The translations under genes and the position numbers were made by a program. A stretch of 64,000 nt of DNA from Kitasatospora setae KM-6054. GTDB taxonomy: Bacteria; Actinomycetota; Actinomycetes; Streptomycetales; Streptomycetaceae. Under the pieces are notes generated by a model, which worked only from the letters and a program-made list of their open reading frames with translations, had not been told where the DNA came from and made no database searches. The stretch spans positions 4,464,001 to 4,528,000 of the forward strand of contig NC_016109.1 in assembly GCF_000269985.1 (NCBI RefSeq), given 5' to 3'. The number at the start of each line of letters is the position of its first letter. Positions within the stretch are counted from its first letter, which is position 1. This document shows, piece by piece, positions 7,789 to 19,164 of this stretch.

Positions 7789-8567
7789 TGCGCGCCGGCA
7801 AGCCCCCGGTGATCCAGATCCGCCGGGTCACCAAGTCGTACGGGCACGGCGACGCCGTCGTGCACGCCCTGCGCGGGCCGATGACCGGCGGCGGTGAGCC
7901 GCTCGGCGTCGACCTGGACATCGCCGAGGGCGACTACGTCGCGGTGATGGGCTCCTCCGGCTCGGGCAAGTCCACCCTGATGAACATCCTCGGCTGCCTC
8001 GACGTGCCCAGCACCGGCCGCTACCTGCTGGACGGCACCGACGTCGGCCACCTGGACGAGGGCCAGCTCGCGCTGGTCCGCAACCGCAAGATCGGCTTCG
8101 TGTTCCAGTCCTTCAACCTGGTGCCCCGCACCACCGCGCTCGCCCAGGTCGAGCTGCCGCTCGCCTACGCGGGCGTCCGGGCCGCCGAGCGGCGCCGCCG
8201 GGCGCTGGCCGCGCTCGGCCTGGTCGGCCTGGCCGACCGGGCCGGGCACAAGCCCAACCAGCTCTCCGGCGGCCAGCAGCAGCGCGTCGCGGTCGCCCGG
8301 GCGCTGGTCACCGCGCCCGCGATGCTGCTCGCCGACGAGCCCACCGGCAACCTCGACAGCCGCTCCACCGAGGAGGTGCTGGCCGTCATCGACGCGCTCA
8401 ACGCGCGCGGCCGCACCGTGGTGGTGATCACCCACGAGGACGAGGTCGCGCTGCACGCCAAGCGGGTCGTCCGGCTGGTCGACGGCGCGGTCGTCTCGGA
8501 CGTCCGGCAGGCCCCGGTCGACGGACCGCCGCCGGCCCTGGCCGCGACCGCGGGGGTGGTCGCGTGA
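7788..8567 (+). CDS. MacB-type ABC transporter ATPase
   Basis: A 259-residue ATPase of the LolD/MacB family. Walker A is GSSGSGKST, the Q-loop is in VFQSFNLVPRTTAL, the signature is LSGGQQQRVAVARALV, Walker B is MLLADEPTGNLDS and the switch His lies in VVVITHED. It energises the permease encoded by the next gene, whose GTG overlaps this stop by four bases (GTGA). A short insertion near residue 30 (GPMTGGGEPLG) follows the A-loop region. Confidence 0.9.
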   Translation: MRAGKPPVIQIRRVTKSYGHGDAVVHALRGPMTGGGEPLGVDLDIAEGDYVAVMGSSGSGKSTLMNILGCLDVPSTGRYLLDGTDVGHLDEGQLALVRNRKIGFVFQSFNLVPRTTALAQVELPLAYAGVRAAERRRRALAALGLVGLADRAGHKPNQLSGGQQQRVAVARALVTAPAMLLADEPTGNLDSRSTEEVLAVIDALNARGRTVVVITHEDEVALHAKRVVRLVDGAVVSDVRQAPVDGPPPALAATAGVVA

Positions 8568-9766
8568 TCGCCTGGCAGATGCTCCGCTTCGCGGTCGGCG
8601 GCCTGGCCGCCAACAAGGTCCGCTCCGCGCTGACCATGCTCGGCGTGCTGATCGGCGTGGCCTCGGTGATCCTGCTGCTGGCGGTCGGCAACGGCTCCTC
8701 GGTGGCGGTCAAGGAGTCGATCACCTCGCTCGGCACCAACGCGCTGACCGTCTCCTCCGCCGCCTCGCGCGGCTCGGCCACCGCCGCCAAGAAGCTCACC
8801 GTGGAGGACGCCAAGGCGCTCGCCACCGCCGCCGACACCCCGTCCATCAAGTCGGTCGCCCCGGTGGTCACCACCAGCGGCACCGCGCTGTACGGGAACA
8901 TCTCGTACCAGCCCGGCCAGATCGTCGGCACCTACCCCGCCTACTTCGAGACCGCCAACCTGAAGGTCGACAAGGGCGACTACTTCTCCGCCGACGACGT
9001 GCTGAACTCCCGCAAGGTCGCGGTGCTCGGCTCGACCACCGCCAAGGAGCTGTTCGCCGCCGAGGACCCGGTCGGCAAGAAGATCACCGTCGGCGGCACC
9101 CCGTTCACCGTGGTCGGGGTGCTGAAGACCAAGGGCTCCACCGGCTTCAACGACCCCGACGACGTGCTGGTCGCGCCGCTGCCGACCGTGCAGAACGCGT
9201 TCACCGGCTTCGGCTCGGTCAACCAGATCCTGGTGCAGGCCGCCTCGGCCGAGACCACCACCGAGGCACAGTCCGACATCACCCGGATCCTGATGGGCAC
9301 CCACGCCGTCAAGGACGCCGCCAAGGCCGACTTCCGGATCAGCAACCAGACCTCGCTGCTGACCGCCCGCGAGTCCACCACCAGGACCTTCACCGTCCTG
9401 CTCGGCGCGGTCGCCGCGATCTCGCTGCTGGTCGGCGGCATCGGCATCACCAACATCATGCTGGTGACGGTCACCGAGCGGACCAGGGAGATCGGCATCC
9501 GCAAGGCGCTCGGCGCGCCCCGCGCGGTCATCCTCGGCCAGTTCCTCGCCGAGTCGACCCTGCTGTCGGTGATCGGCGCCGGCCTCGGCGTGGCCGCCGG
9601 GATCGCCGGCTCGCACTTCCCGGTGGTCGGCATCAAGCCCGTGGTGATCCCCGAGTCGGTGCTCGGCGCGTTCGCCATCGCCGTCGCCATCGGCCTGTTC
9701 TTCGGCAGCTACCCCGCCAACCGGGCCGCCTCGCTGCGCCCGATCGACGCCCTCCGGCACGAGTAG
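8564..9766 (+). CDS. MacB-type ABC transporter permease
   Basis: A 400-residue permease with the MacB/FtsX layout: one helix near the N-terminus (residues about 20-45, SALTMLGVLIGVASVILLLA), an extracellular MacB_PCD domain (about 50-270), then three C-terminal helices (VLLGAVAAISLLVGGIGI, ILGQFLAESTLLSVIGAGLG, VLGAFAIAVAIGLFFGSYPA). ERTREIGIRKALGAPR is the conserved cytoplasmic loop. It works with the ATPase and adaptor just upstream in export of an unidentified compound, possibly a peptide or antibiotic. Confidence 0.9.
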   Translation: MIAWQMLRFAVGGLAANKVRSALTMLGVLIGVASVILLLAVGNGSSVAVKESITSLGTNALTVSSAASRGSATAAKKLTVEDAKALATAADTPSIKSVAPVVTTSGTALYGNISYQPGQIVGTYPAYFETANLKVDKGDYFSADDVLNSRKVAVLGSTTAKELFAAEDPVGKKITVGGTPFTVVGVLKTKGSTGFNDPDDVLVAPLPTVQNAFTGFGSVNQILVQAASAETTTEAQSDITRILMGTHAVKDAAKADFRISNQTSLLTARESTTRTFTVLLGAVAAISLLVGGIGITNIMLVTVTERTREIGIRKALGAPRAVILGQFLAESTLLSVIGAGLGVAAGIAGSHFPVVGIKPVVIPESVLGAFAIAVAIGLFFGSYPANRAASLRPIDALRHE

Positions 9767-9778
9767 AAGGAACGCCCC

Positions 9779-10372
9779 ATGTCAGACGACCAGGAGCTGC
9801 TGGCCACCGCGCCGGACGCCCGCGACATCACCGCCGAGCTGGCCGCGCCCCCGCGCCGCAAGCTCCCCTGGCCCACCCTGGCGCTGGCCGGCTGCGTCAT
9901 CGCCGTGCTCTCCTTCGCCGGCGGCGCCTGGTACCAGAAGGACAGCGGCAGCACCGGGAGCGGCACCCGGGCGGGCGCCGGATCCGACCGCGCCCCCGGC
10001 ACCGGCCGCGGCGGCTACGGCGGCGGCAACGGCGGCGGCCAGTTCCCCGGCGGCGGCAACGGCGGTGGCGGCGGCGCGGCGGGCGGCTTCACCCGGGGCA
10101 CCGTGAAGTCGGTGGAGGGCGACACCGTCTACCTGACCGACGCCAACGGCAACACCGTCAAGGTCACCACCCAGGACTCCACCAAGGTCACCACCACCAA
10201 GGAGGGCAAGGTCGGCGACCTGCAGCCCGGCCAGACCGTCACGGTGCTGGGCAGCAAGGCCGCGGACGGCTCCTACAGCGCCACCCAGCTCACCGAGGGC
10301 GGCGCGGCGGGCGGCTTCGGCGGCAACCGCGGCGGTGGGACCGGCACCACCGGCGGTAGCGGGAACCGCTGA
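9779..10372 (+). CDS. Membrane-anchored DUF5666-like protein
   Basis: A 197-residue protein with an N-terminal cytoplasmic segment, one transmembrane helix (WPTLALAGCVIAVLSFAGGA, about residues 40-59), a long Gly-rich linker and a small beta-barrel-like domain (GTVKSVEGDTVYLTDANGNT, then VKVTTQDSTKV and LQPGQTVTVLG) of the DUF5666 type. It ends in a second Gly-rich tail. It is the last gene of the MacAB operon, 12 bases after the permease stop, and is probably an exported accessory component. ATG 9779 follows AAGGAACGCCCC. Confidence 0.75.
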   Translation: MSDDQELLATAPDARDITAELAAPPRRKLPWPTLALAGCVIAVLSFAGGAWYQKDSGSTGSGTRAGAGSDRAPGTGRGGYGGGNGGGQFPGGGNGGGGGAAGGFTRGTVKSVEGDTVYLTDANGNTVKVTTQDSTKVTTTKEGKVGDLQPGQTVTVLGSKAADGSYSATQLTEGGAAGGFGGNRGGGTGTTGGSGNR

Positions 10373-10395
10373 TTCCGGTACCGGTTCGGGCACGA

Positions 10396-10423
10396 GCGGA
10401 TGACTAATCCAATCTTCATCCGC
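10396..10423. promoter_or_regulatory. Palindrome between the efflux operon and the two-component genes
   Basis: A perfect 8-bp inverted repeat, GCGGATGA and TCATCCGC, with a 12-base A/T-richer centre in an otherwise GC-rich gap. It lies 24 bases after the DUF5666 stop and about 127 bases before the response regulator start. It could be an operator, perhaps for the regulator itself, or a weak terminator. Confidence 0.4.
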
Positions 10424-10549
10424 TTTGCGTAGCCTGACCGGGCTAGGGTCTGTCTGACGGTGTTCGGCCGGACGGGTCCGGCGGACGCCGCGGACAGACC
10501 CCGTGGTGTCCGGGGTGGCCCATTCGTCCGGCCGGGAGGCGGAGCAATC

Positions 10550-11311
10550 GTGTCAGGCGCAGTGCAGTCGAACCCGGTCCCGACGGTCCAGGCCGGGGGC
10601 GAGCCCTTCCTGCTGGTGGTCGACGACGAACCGAACATCCGCGAGCTGCTCTCCGCCAGCCTGCGCTTCTCCGGTTTCCGGGTGGCCTCCGCCGCGACCG
10701 GCCAGGAGGCGCTGGACGCGGTCGCCGCCGAGCGCCCCGACCTGGTGGTGCTGGACGTGATGCTGCCCGACCTGGACGGCTTCACCGTGGTGCGCCGGCT
10801 GCGCGACCAGACCCAGTGGCCGCAGAGCCCCGAGCACGTCCCGGTGCTGTTCCTGACCGCCAAGGACGGCACCGGCGACAAGGTGCAGGGCCTGGCGGTC
10901 GGCGCCGACGACTACGTCACCAAGCCGTTCAGCCTGGAGGAGCTGATCGCCCGGATCCGGGCGATCCTGCGCCGGGCCGGCGGCCCGGCCGACGACGGCC
11001 GCCTGGTGGTCGCCGACCTCACCCTGGACCCGGCCGCGCACGAGGTCACCCGCGGCGGCGTCCCGGTCTCGCTCTCCCCCACCGAGTTCAAGCTGCTGCA
11101 CTACCTGATGGCCAACGTCGGCCGGGTGGTCTCCAAGGCGCAGATCCTCGACCACGTGTGGGCCTACGACTTCGGCGGCGACCTCTCCATCGTCGAGTCG
11201 TACATCTCCTACCTGCGCCGCAAGCTCGACTCCGGGCCGGGCCACGGCCCCAAGCTGATCCACACGGTGCGCGGCATCGGCTACGCGCTGCGCCGCCCGC
11301 CGAACGGCTGA
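10550..11311 (+). CDS. OmpR/PhoB-family response regulator
   Basis: A 253-residue regulator. The receiver domain (residues about 20-138) shows the acidic pair in VVDDEPNI, the phosphoacceptor Asp69 in VVLDVMLPDLDG, and Thr/Lys in FLTAKD and YVTKPFSLEEL. The winged-helix domain (about 150-250) shows LSPTEFKLLHYLMAN, SKAQILDHVWAYDF and IVESYISYLRRKLD. GTG 10550 is preferred over an upstream in-frame ATG because GGAGGCGGAG lies just before it. It pairs with the kinase that follows, one base after its stop, and probably controls the adjacent efflux operon. Confidence 0.9.
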   Translation: MSGAVQSNPVPTVQAGGEPFLLVVDDEPNIRELLSASLRFSGFRVASAATGQEALDAVAAERPDLVVLDVMLPDLDGFTVVRRLRDQTQWPQSPEHVPVLFLTAKDGTGDKVQGLAVGADDYVTKPFSLEELIARIRAILRRAGGPADDGRLVVADLTLDPAAHEVTRGGVPVSLSPTEFKLLHYLMANVGRVVSKAQILDHVWAYDFGGDLSIVESYISYLRRKLDSGPGHGPKLIHTVRGIGYALRRPPNG

Positions 11312-11312
11312 G

Positions 11313-12779
11313 ATGGCCCGCTTCTCGCTCCGGGTGCGGCTGCTGGTGCTGGCGCTGCTGCTGGTCACCACCGGCCTGGTGGTGAGCGACACCCTGGTGC
11401 TGGGCACCGTCCGCGGCCAACTGGTGGACCGGGTCGACGAGCAGCTCGACCGGTTCGCCGAGCCGCTCTCCCGCCGGGCGCCGTCCAAGCAGACCGGCGG
11501 CTCGGTGTTCAGCAGCGCCCAGGGCGGGGTCCGCCGGACCGGGCAGAGCCTGCCCAGCGAGTACGTGGTGCGCTACCTGGGCGAGGACGGCGCGGTGCAG
11601 TCGGTGATCCGGCAGCCGCTGAGCGAGTCCGACCCGCCGCCGCAGCTGCCCGCGCTGGACCGCAAGGGGCTGACCGAGCGGCTGGCCGACCCGTTCACCG
11701 CCTCCGGGCCGCGCTCCAGCGAGTGGCGCTCGATGGTGCTGCCGCTGCAGCGGTCCGCCGCCGCGGCCGACCCGGCCGGGCCGAAGTACGTGCAGGTCGC
11801 GGTGCCGCTGGCGGAGGTCCAGTCGACCATCTCGCACCTGCGCACCACCTTCCTGAGCATCGGCGCCGCGGTGCTGGCCGGCCTGGCCGTGCTGGGCGCG
11901 TTCGCGGTCCGGGCCGGGCTGCGGCCGCTGCGCCAGCTGGAGGCGGGCGCCCAGCGGATCGCCGACGGCGACCTGTCGTACCGGATGCCGGAGCTGCCCG
12001 CCCGCACCGAGGCGGGCCGGCTGTCCGCCGCGCTGAACGGGATGCTCACCCACATCGAGACCGCGTTCGCCGCCCGGGCCGCCTCCGAGGAGCGGATGCG
12101 GCGCTTCGTCGCCGACGCCTCGCACGAGCTGCGCACCCCGCTGGCGGGCATCCGCGGCTTCGCCGAGCTGCACCGGATGGGCGCGCTGCGGGACGTCGAC
12201 CGGGCGATGGACCGGATCGAGTCGGAGGCGGTCCGGCTCGGCGCGCTGGTCGAGGACCTGCTGATGCTGGCCCGGATCGACGAGGAGCGCCCGCTCGACC
12301 TGGCCCCGATGGACCTGCGCACGCTGGCCGCCGACGCGCTGCACGACCTGACCGCGCTCGACCCCGGCCGCCCGGTCGCGCTGACCGGCCCGAACGGCCT
12401 GGGCGCCCCGCAGCCCGCCCCGGTGCTGGGCGACGAGGCCCGGCTGCGCCAGGTGGTGACCAACCTGGTCGGCAACGCGGTCAAGCACACCCCGCCCGGC
12501 ACCGCGGTGCGGATCGGCGTGGGCCGCTCCGACGGCGGCTGCCTGCTGGAGGTCGCCGACCGGGGGCCGGGGCTGACCGAGGAGCAGGCCGCCCTGGTGT
12601 TCGAGCGCTTCTACCGGGCGGACGCCTCGCGCAGCCGCCGGGCCGGCCAGTCCGGGGGATCGGGGCTCGGCCTGGCGATCGCCAGCGCCCTGGTCTCGGC
12701 GCACGGCGGCGAGCTGACCCTGCGCACCGCGCCGGGCGACGGCGCGGCCTTCCGACTCTCGCTGCCCCACCAGCGCTGA
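11313..12779 (+). CDS. Sensor histidine kinase, partner of the OmpR regulator
   Basis: A 488-residue membrane kinase. Helices lie at about residues 8-30 and 170-195 and enclose an extracellular sensor region of about 140 residues. A HAMP domain (LRQLEAGAQRIADGDLSYRM), the HisKA dimerisation domain with the phosphorylated His in DASHELRTPLAGIRGF, and a HATPase domain with NLVGNAVKHTPPG, DRGPGLTEEQ and GGSGLGLAI follow. It resembles the TcrY/MprB type of actinobacteria. The ATG follows the regulator stop after one base, so the two are made together. Confidence 0.9.
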   Translation: MARFSLRVRLLVLALLLVTTGLVVSDTLVLGTVRGQLVDRVDEQLDRFAEPLSRRAPSKQTGGSVFSSAQGGVRRTGQSLPSEYVVRYLGEDGAVQSVIRQPLSESDPPPQLPALDRKGLTERLADPFTASGPRSSEWRSMVLPLQRSAAAADPAGPKYVQVAVPLAEVQSTISHLRTTFLSIGAAVLAGLAVLGAFAVRAGLRPLRQLEAGAQRIADGDLSYRMPELPARTEAGRLSAALNGMLTHIETAFAARAASEERMRRFVADASHELRTPLAGIRGFAELHRMGALRDVDRAMDRIESEAVRLGALVEDLLMLARIDEERPLDLAPMDLRTLAADALHDLTALDPGRPVALTGPNGLGAPQPAPVLGDEARLRQVVTNLVGNAVKHTPPGTAVRIGVGRSDGGCLLEVADRGPGLTEEQAALVFERFYRADASRSRRAGQSGGSGLGLAIASALVSAHGGELTLRTAPGDGAAFRLSLPHQR

Positions 12780-12933
12780 CGTCCCGTCAGCGGGGTCGGC
12801 GTCAAGCGCCGTTCGGTACAGCGGGACGGCCCGGCCGCTGCTTGTGAAGGGCCGAACGGGGAGCGGATCATCTGCTTGTCCGAAAACACCCACCCCCGCG
12901 CGTCCACTCCGATAAGCATCGTGGATACTGCCT

Positions 12934-12957
12934 TTGTGAACGTGTTCACGTTCACAA
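12934..12957. promoter_or_regulatory. Rex-type redox operator upstream of cydA
   Basis: A perfect inverted repeat, TTGTGAACGT and ACGTTCACAA, with four central bases. It also contains overlapping TTGTGAA-N4-TTCAC half-site arrangements that resemble the Rex operator consensus (TGTGAA-N4-TTCACA) known from Streptomyces coelicolor. It lies 84 bases before the cydA start. Rex is known to repress cydABCD in S. coelicolor and to release it when NADH/NAD+ rises, so the same control is expected here. Confidence 0.8.
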
Positions 12958-13041
12958 GCGGACAAGCTTGGGCGGGTATGGCACGCCTGGGTGCTACATG
13001 TGCCTTGTATCCCGTTATGCGCACAACCGAGAGAGGGCGCA

Positions 13042-14583
13042 GTGGACCTAGCAGTCGCTCACGAGACCATCTCGCGATGGCAGTTCGGCATCACCACCGT
13101 CTACCACTTCCTGTTCGTGCCCCTCACGATCAGCCTGGCCTCGATCGTGGCCGGACTGCAGACCGCCTGGGTCCGCACGGGCAAGGAGAAGTACTTCCAC
13201 GCCACCAAGTTCTGGGGCCGGCTCTTCCTGATCAACATCGCGATGGGCGTGGTCACCGGCATCGTCCAGGAGTTCCAGTTCGGCATGAACTGGTCCGACT
13301 ACTCCCGCTTCGTCGGCGACGTGTTCGGCGCCCCGCTGGCGATGGAGGCGCTGATCGCCTTCTTCTTCGAGTCCACCTTCATCGGCCTGTGGATCTTCGG
13401 CTGGGACCGGCTCCCGAAGAAGGTCCACCTGGCCTGCATCTGGCTGGTGGCGATCGGCACCGCGCTGTCCGCCTACTTCATCCTGGCCGCCAACTCCTGG
13501 ATGCAGCACCCCGTCGGGTACAAGATCGACCCGGCCACCGGCAAGGCCCAGCTCACCGACATCGTCCGGGTGCTGACCCAGAACACCACCGTCGTCCAGG
13601 TCTTCCACACCCTGACCGCCGCCTTCCTCACCGGCGCCGCCTTCGTGGTCGGCATCGCCAGCTACCACCTGTGGCGGGCCAAGCGCGGCAAGGAGGCCGA
13701 CCGGCGGAAGACCGCCGCGATGCGCACCTCGCTGCGGGTCGGCCTGGCCATCGCCGTGGTGGCCGGCCTGGGCACCGCGATCAGCGGCGACACCCTCGGC
13801 AAGGTGATGTTCGAGCAGCAGCCGATGAAGATGGCCGCCGCCGAGGCGCTCTGGGACACCCAGGCGCCCGCCCCGTTCTCGGTGTTCGCGATCGGCGACG
13901 TCACCCAGGGCCACAACTCGGTCGAGCTGGAGATCCCCGGGATACTGTCCTTCCTCGCCCACAACGACTTCTCCTCCTCGGTGCCCGGCATCAACGACAC
14001 CGCCGCCGCCGAGGCCGCCAAGTACGGCGGGCAGCCCGAGGACTACATCCCGAACATCTTCGTCACCTACTGGGGCTTCCGGCTGATGATCGGCTTCGGC
14101 ATGACGTCCTTCGTCGCCGCGCTGATCGGCCTGTGGACCACCCGCCGGACGTTCTGGCTCGCCCCCGAGCACCGCACCGGCGAGGACGAGCCGCCGAAGC
14201 TGATGCTCACGAAGAAGCGCGAGATGAACGTCTTCCTCACCCGGTGGAGCTGGCGGATCGGCATCCTCACCATGGGCTTCCCGCTGCTCGCCAACAGCTT
14301 CGGCTGGATCTTCACCGAGATGGGCCGCCAGCCCTGGGTGGTCTTCGGCCTGATGCGCACCCGCGACGCGGTCTCCCCCAACGTCACCGTCGGCACCCAG
14401 GTGGTCGGCCTGGCCACGCTGACCGCGCTCTACGCGATCCTCGCCGTGATCGAGGTCAGGCTGCTCGCCAAGTACGCCGCGGCCGGCCCCGACACGTCCG
14501 AGCGGCCGCCCGCGAAGGACCCGACCCTGCGCGGTCCCTCCGACGACGAGGACGCCGACCAGCCCCTCGCCTTCGCGTACTGA
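13042..14583 (+). CDS. cydA: Cytochrome bd ubiquinol/menaquinol oxidase subunit I
   Basis: A 513-residue polytopic membrane protein that oxidises quinol and reduces oxygen at haems b558, b595 and d. The N-terminal ISRWQFGITTVYHFLFVPLT carries the conserved haem-ligand His. FESTFIGLWIFGWDRL is the conserved helix with Glu, and VFHTLTAAFLTGAAFV contains the second His ligand. Residues 300-420 hold a short quinol loop region of the actinobacterial type and then RLMIGFGMTSFV. The GTG at 13042 follows GAGAGAGGGCGC and gives the standard N-terminus; upstream in-frame starts would cross the promoter region. It is the first gene of cydA-cydB-cydDC. Confidence 0.95.
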   Translation: MDLAVAHETISRWQFGITTVYHFLFVPLTISLASIVAGLQTAWVRTGKEKYFHATKFWGRLFLINIAMGVVTGIVQEFQFGMNWSDYSRFVGDVFGAPLAMEALIAFFFESTFIGLWIFGWDRLPKKVHLACIWLVAIGTALSAYFILAANSWMQHPVGYKIDPATGKAQLTDIVRVLTQNTTVVQVFHTLTAAFLTGAAFVVGIASYHLWRAKRGKEADRRKTAAMRTSLRVGLAIAVVAGLGTAISGDTLGKVMFEQQPMKMAAAEALWDTQAPAPFSVFAIGDVTQGHNSVELEIPGILSFLAHNDFSSSVPGINDTAAAEAAKYGGQPEDYIPNIFVTYWGFRLMIGFGMTSFVAALIGLWTTRRTFWLAPEHRTGEDEPPKLMLTKKREMNVFLTRWSWRIGILTMGFPLLANSFGWIFTEMGRQPWVVFGLMRTRDAVSPNVTVGTQVVGLATLTALYAILAVIEVRLLAKYAAAGPDTSERPPAKDPTLRGPSDDEDADQPLAFAY

Positions 14584-14594
14584 GGACGGATCAC

Positions 14595-15599
14595 ATGCAC
14601 CTGCACGACCTCTGGTTCATCCTGATCGCCGTCCTGTGGATCGGCTACTTCTTCCTGGAGGGCTTCGACTTCGGCGTCGGCATCCTGACCCGGACGCTGG
14701 CCCGGAACACCGCCGAGCGCCGCGTCCTGATCAACACCATCGGCCCGGTCTGGGACGGCAACGAGGTGTGGCTGCTGACCGCCGGCGGCGCCACCTTCGC
14801 GGCCTTCCCCGACTGGTACGCCACCCTGTTCAGCGGCTTCTTCATCCCGCTGCTGCTGATCCTGGTCTGCCTGATCGTCCGCGGCGTCTCCTTCGAGTAC
14901 CGGCACCAGCGCGACGGCGAGCGCTGGCAGCGCAACTGGGAGCTGGCGATCTTCTGGACCTCGCTGCTGCCCGCCTTCCTGTGGGGCGTCGCCTTCGCCA
15001 ACATCGTGCACGGCGTCGACATCGACCGGGACAAGAACTACGTCGGCACGCTCTGGGACCTGCTCAACCCGTACGCGCTGCTCGGCGGCCTCACCACCCT
15101 GGTGCTGTTCACCTTCCACGGCGCGGTGTTCGCCTCGCTCAAGACCGCCGGCGAGATCCGGGTCCGGGCCCGCGCCCAGGCCACCGGCCTCGGCCTGGCC
15201 ACCGCCGTGCTCGCCCTGGTCTTCCTGGTCTGGACGCAGGCGCACTCCGGCAACGGCTGGAGCCTGGCCGCCCTGGTGGTCGCCGTCCTCGCCCTGCTCG
15301 GCGCGCTCGGCGCCAACCGGCTGGCCCGCGAGGGCTGGGCGTTCGCGCTCAGCGGCCTGACCGTGGTGGCCGCCGTCGGGATGCTCTTCCTGTCGCTGTT
15401 CCCCGACGTGATGCCCTCGACGCTGAACCCCGACTGGTCGCTGACCGTCTCCAACGCCGCGTCCTCCGGCTACACCCTCAAGGTGATGACCGTCGTCGCG
15501 GCGGTCTTCACCCCGCTGGTGCTGCTCTACCAGAGCTGGACCTACTGGGTCTTCCGGCGCCGGATCGGCGTCCAGCACATCCCCGCCGCCCACCACTGA
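14595..15599 (+). CDS. cydB: Cytochrome bd oxidase subunit II
   Basis: A 334-residue polytopic protein that partners CydA. The N-terminal helix LWFILIAVLWIGYFFLEGFD with the FxxEGFDFGVG motif, GPVWDGNEVWLLTAGGA and IVRGVSFEYRHQRD are hallmark CydB sequences. The ATG lies 11 bases after the cydA stop, with GAGGACGGATCAC between. The 17-base gap to cydDC supports one operon. Confidence 0.95.
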   Translation: MHLHDLWFILIAVLWIGYFFLEGFDFGVGILTRTLARNTAERRVLINTIGPVWDGNEVWLLTAGGATFAAFPDWYATLFSGFFIPLLLILVCLIVRGVSFEYRHQRDGERWQRNWELAIFWTSLLPAFLWGVAFANIVHGVDIDRDKNYVGTLWDLLNPYALLGGLTTLVLFTFHGAVFASLKTAGEIRVRARAQATGLGLATAVLALVFLVWTQAHSGNGWSLAALVVAVLALLGALGANRLAREGWAFALSGLTVVAAVGMLFLSLFPDVMPSTLNPDWSLTVSNAASSGYTLKVMTVVAAVFTPLVLLYQSWTYWVFRRRIGVQHIPAAHH

Positions 15600-15616
15600 C
15601 CCAGGAGCAGAACCCG

Positions 15617-19096
<3,480 letters not shown>

Positions 19097-19164
19097 CCGG
19101 GTCGGTCGGGTCGCGGCCTGATCGGGTCGGTCGGGACAGGACGCCACGGGGAATGGGGCAAACC

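Noticed and set aside
6066-8456. Long minus-strand frames over the MacA and ATPase genes
   Set aside because: Their composition (Val/Pro/Ala or Gly/Arg runs) and lack of motifs mark them as antisense shadows of the efflux genes.
9990-10100. GGCGGCGGCAACGGC-type repeats as a possible CRISPR or regulatory array
   Set aside because: They are in-frame Gly/Asn codons of the DUF5666 protein linker with no unique spacers.
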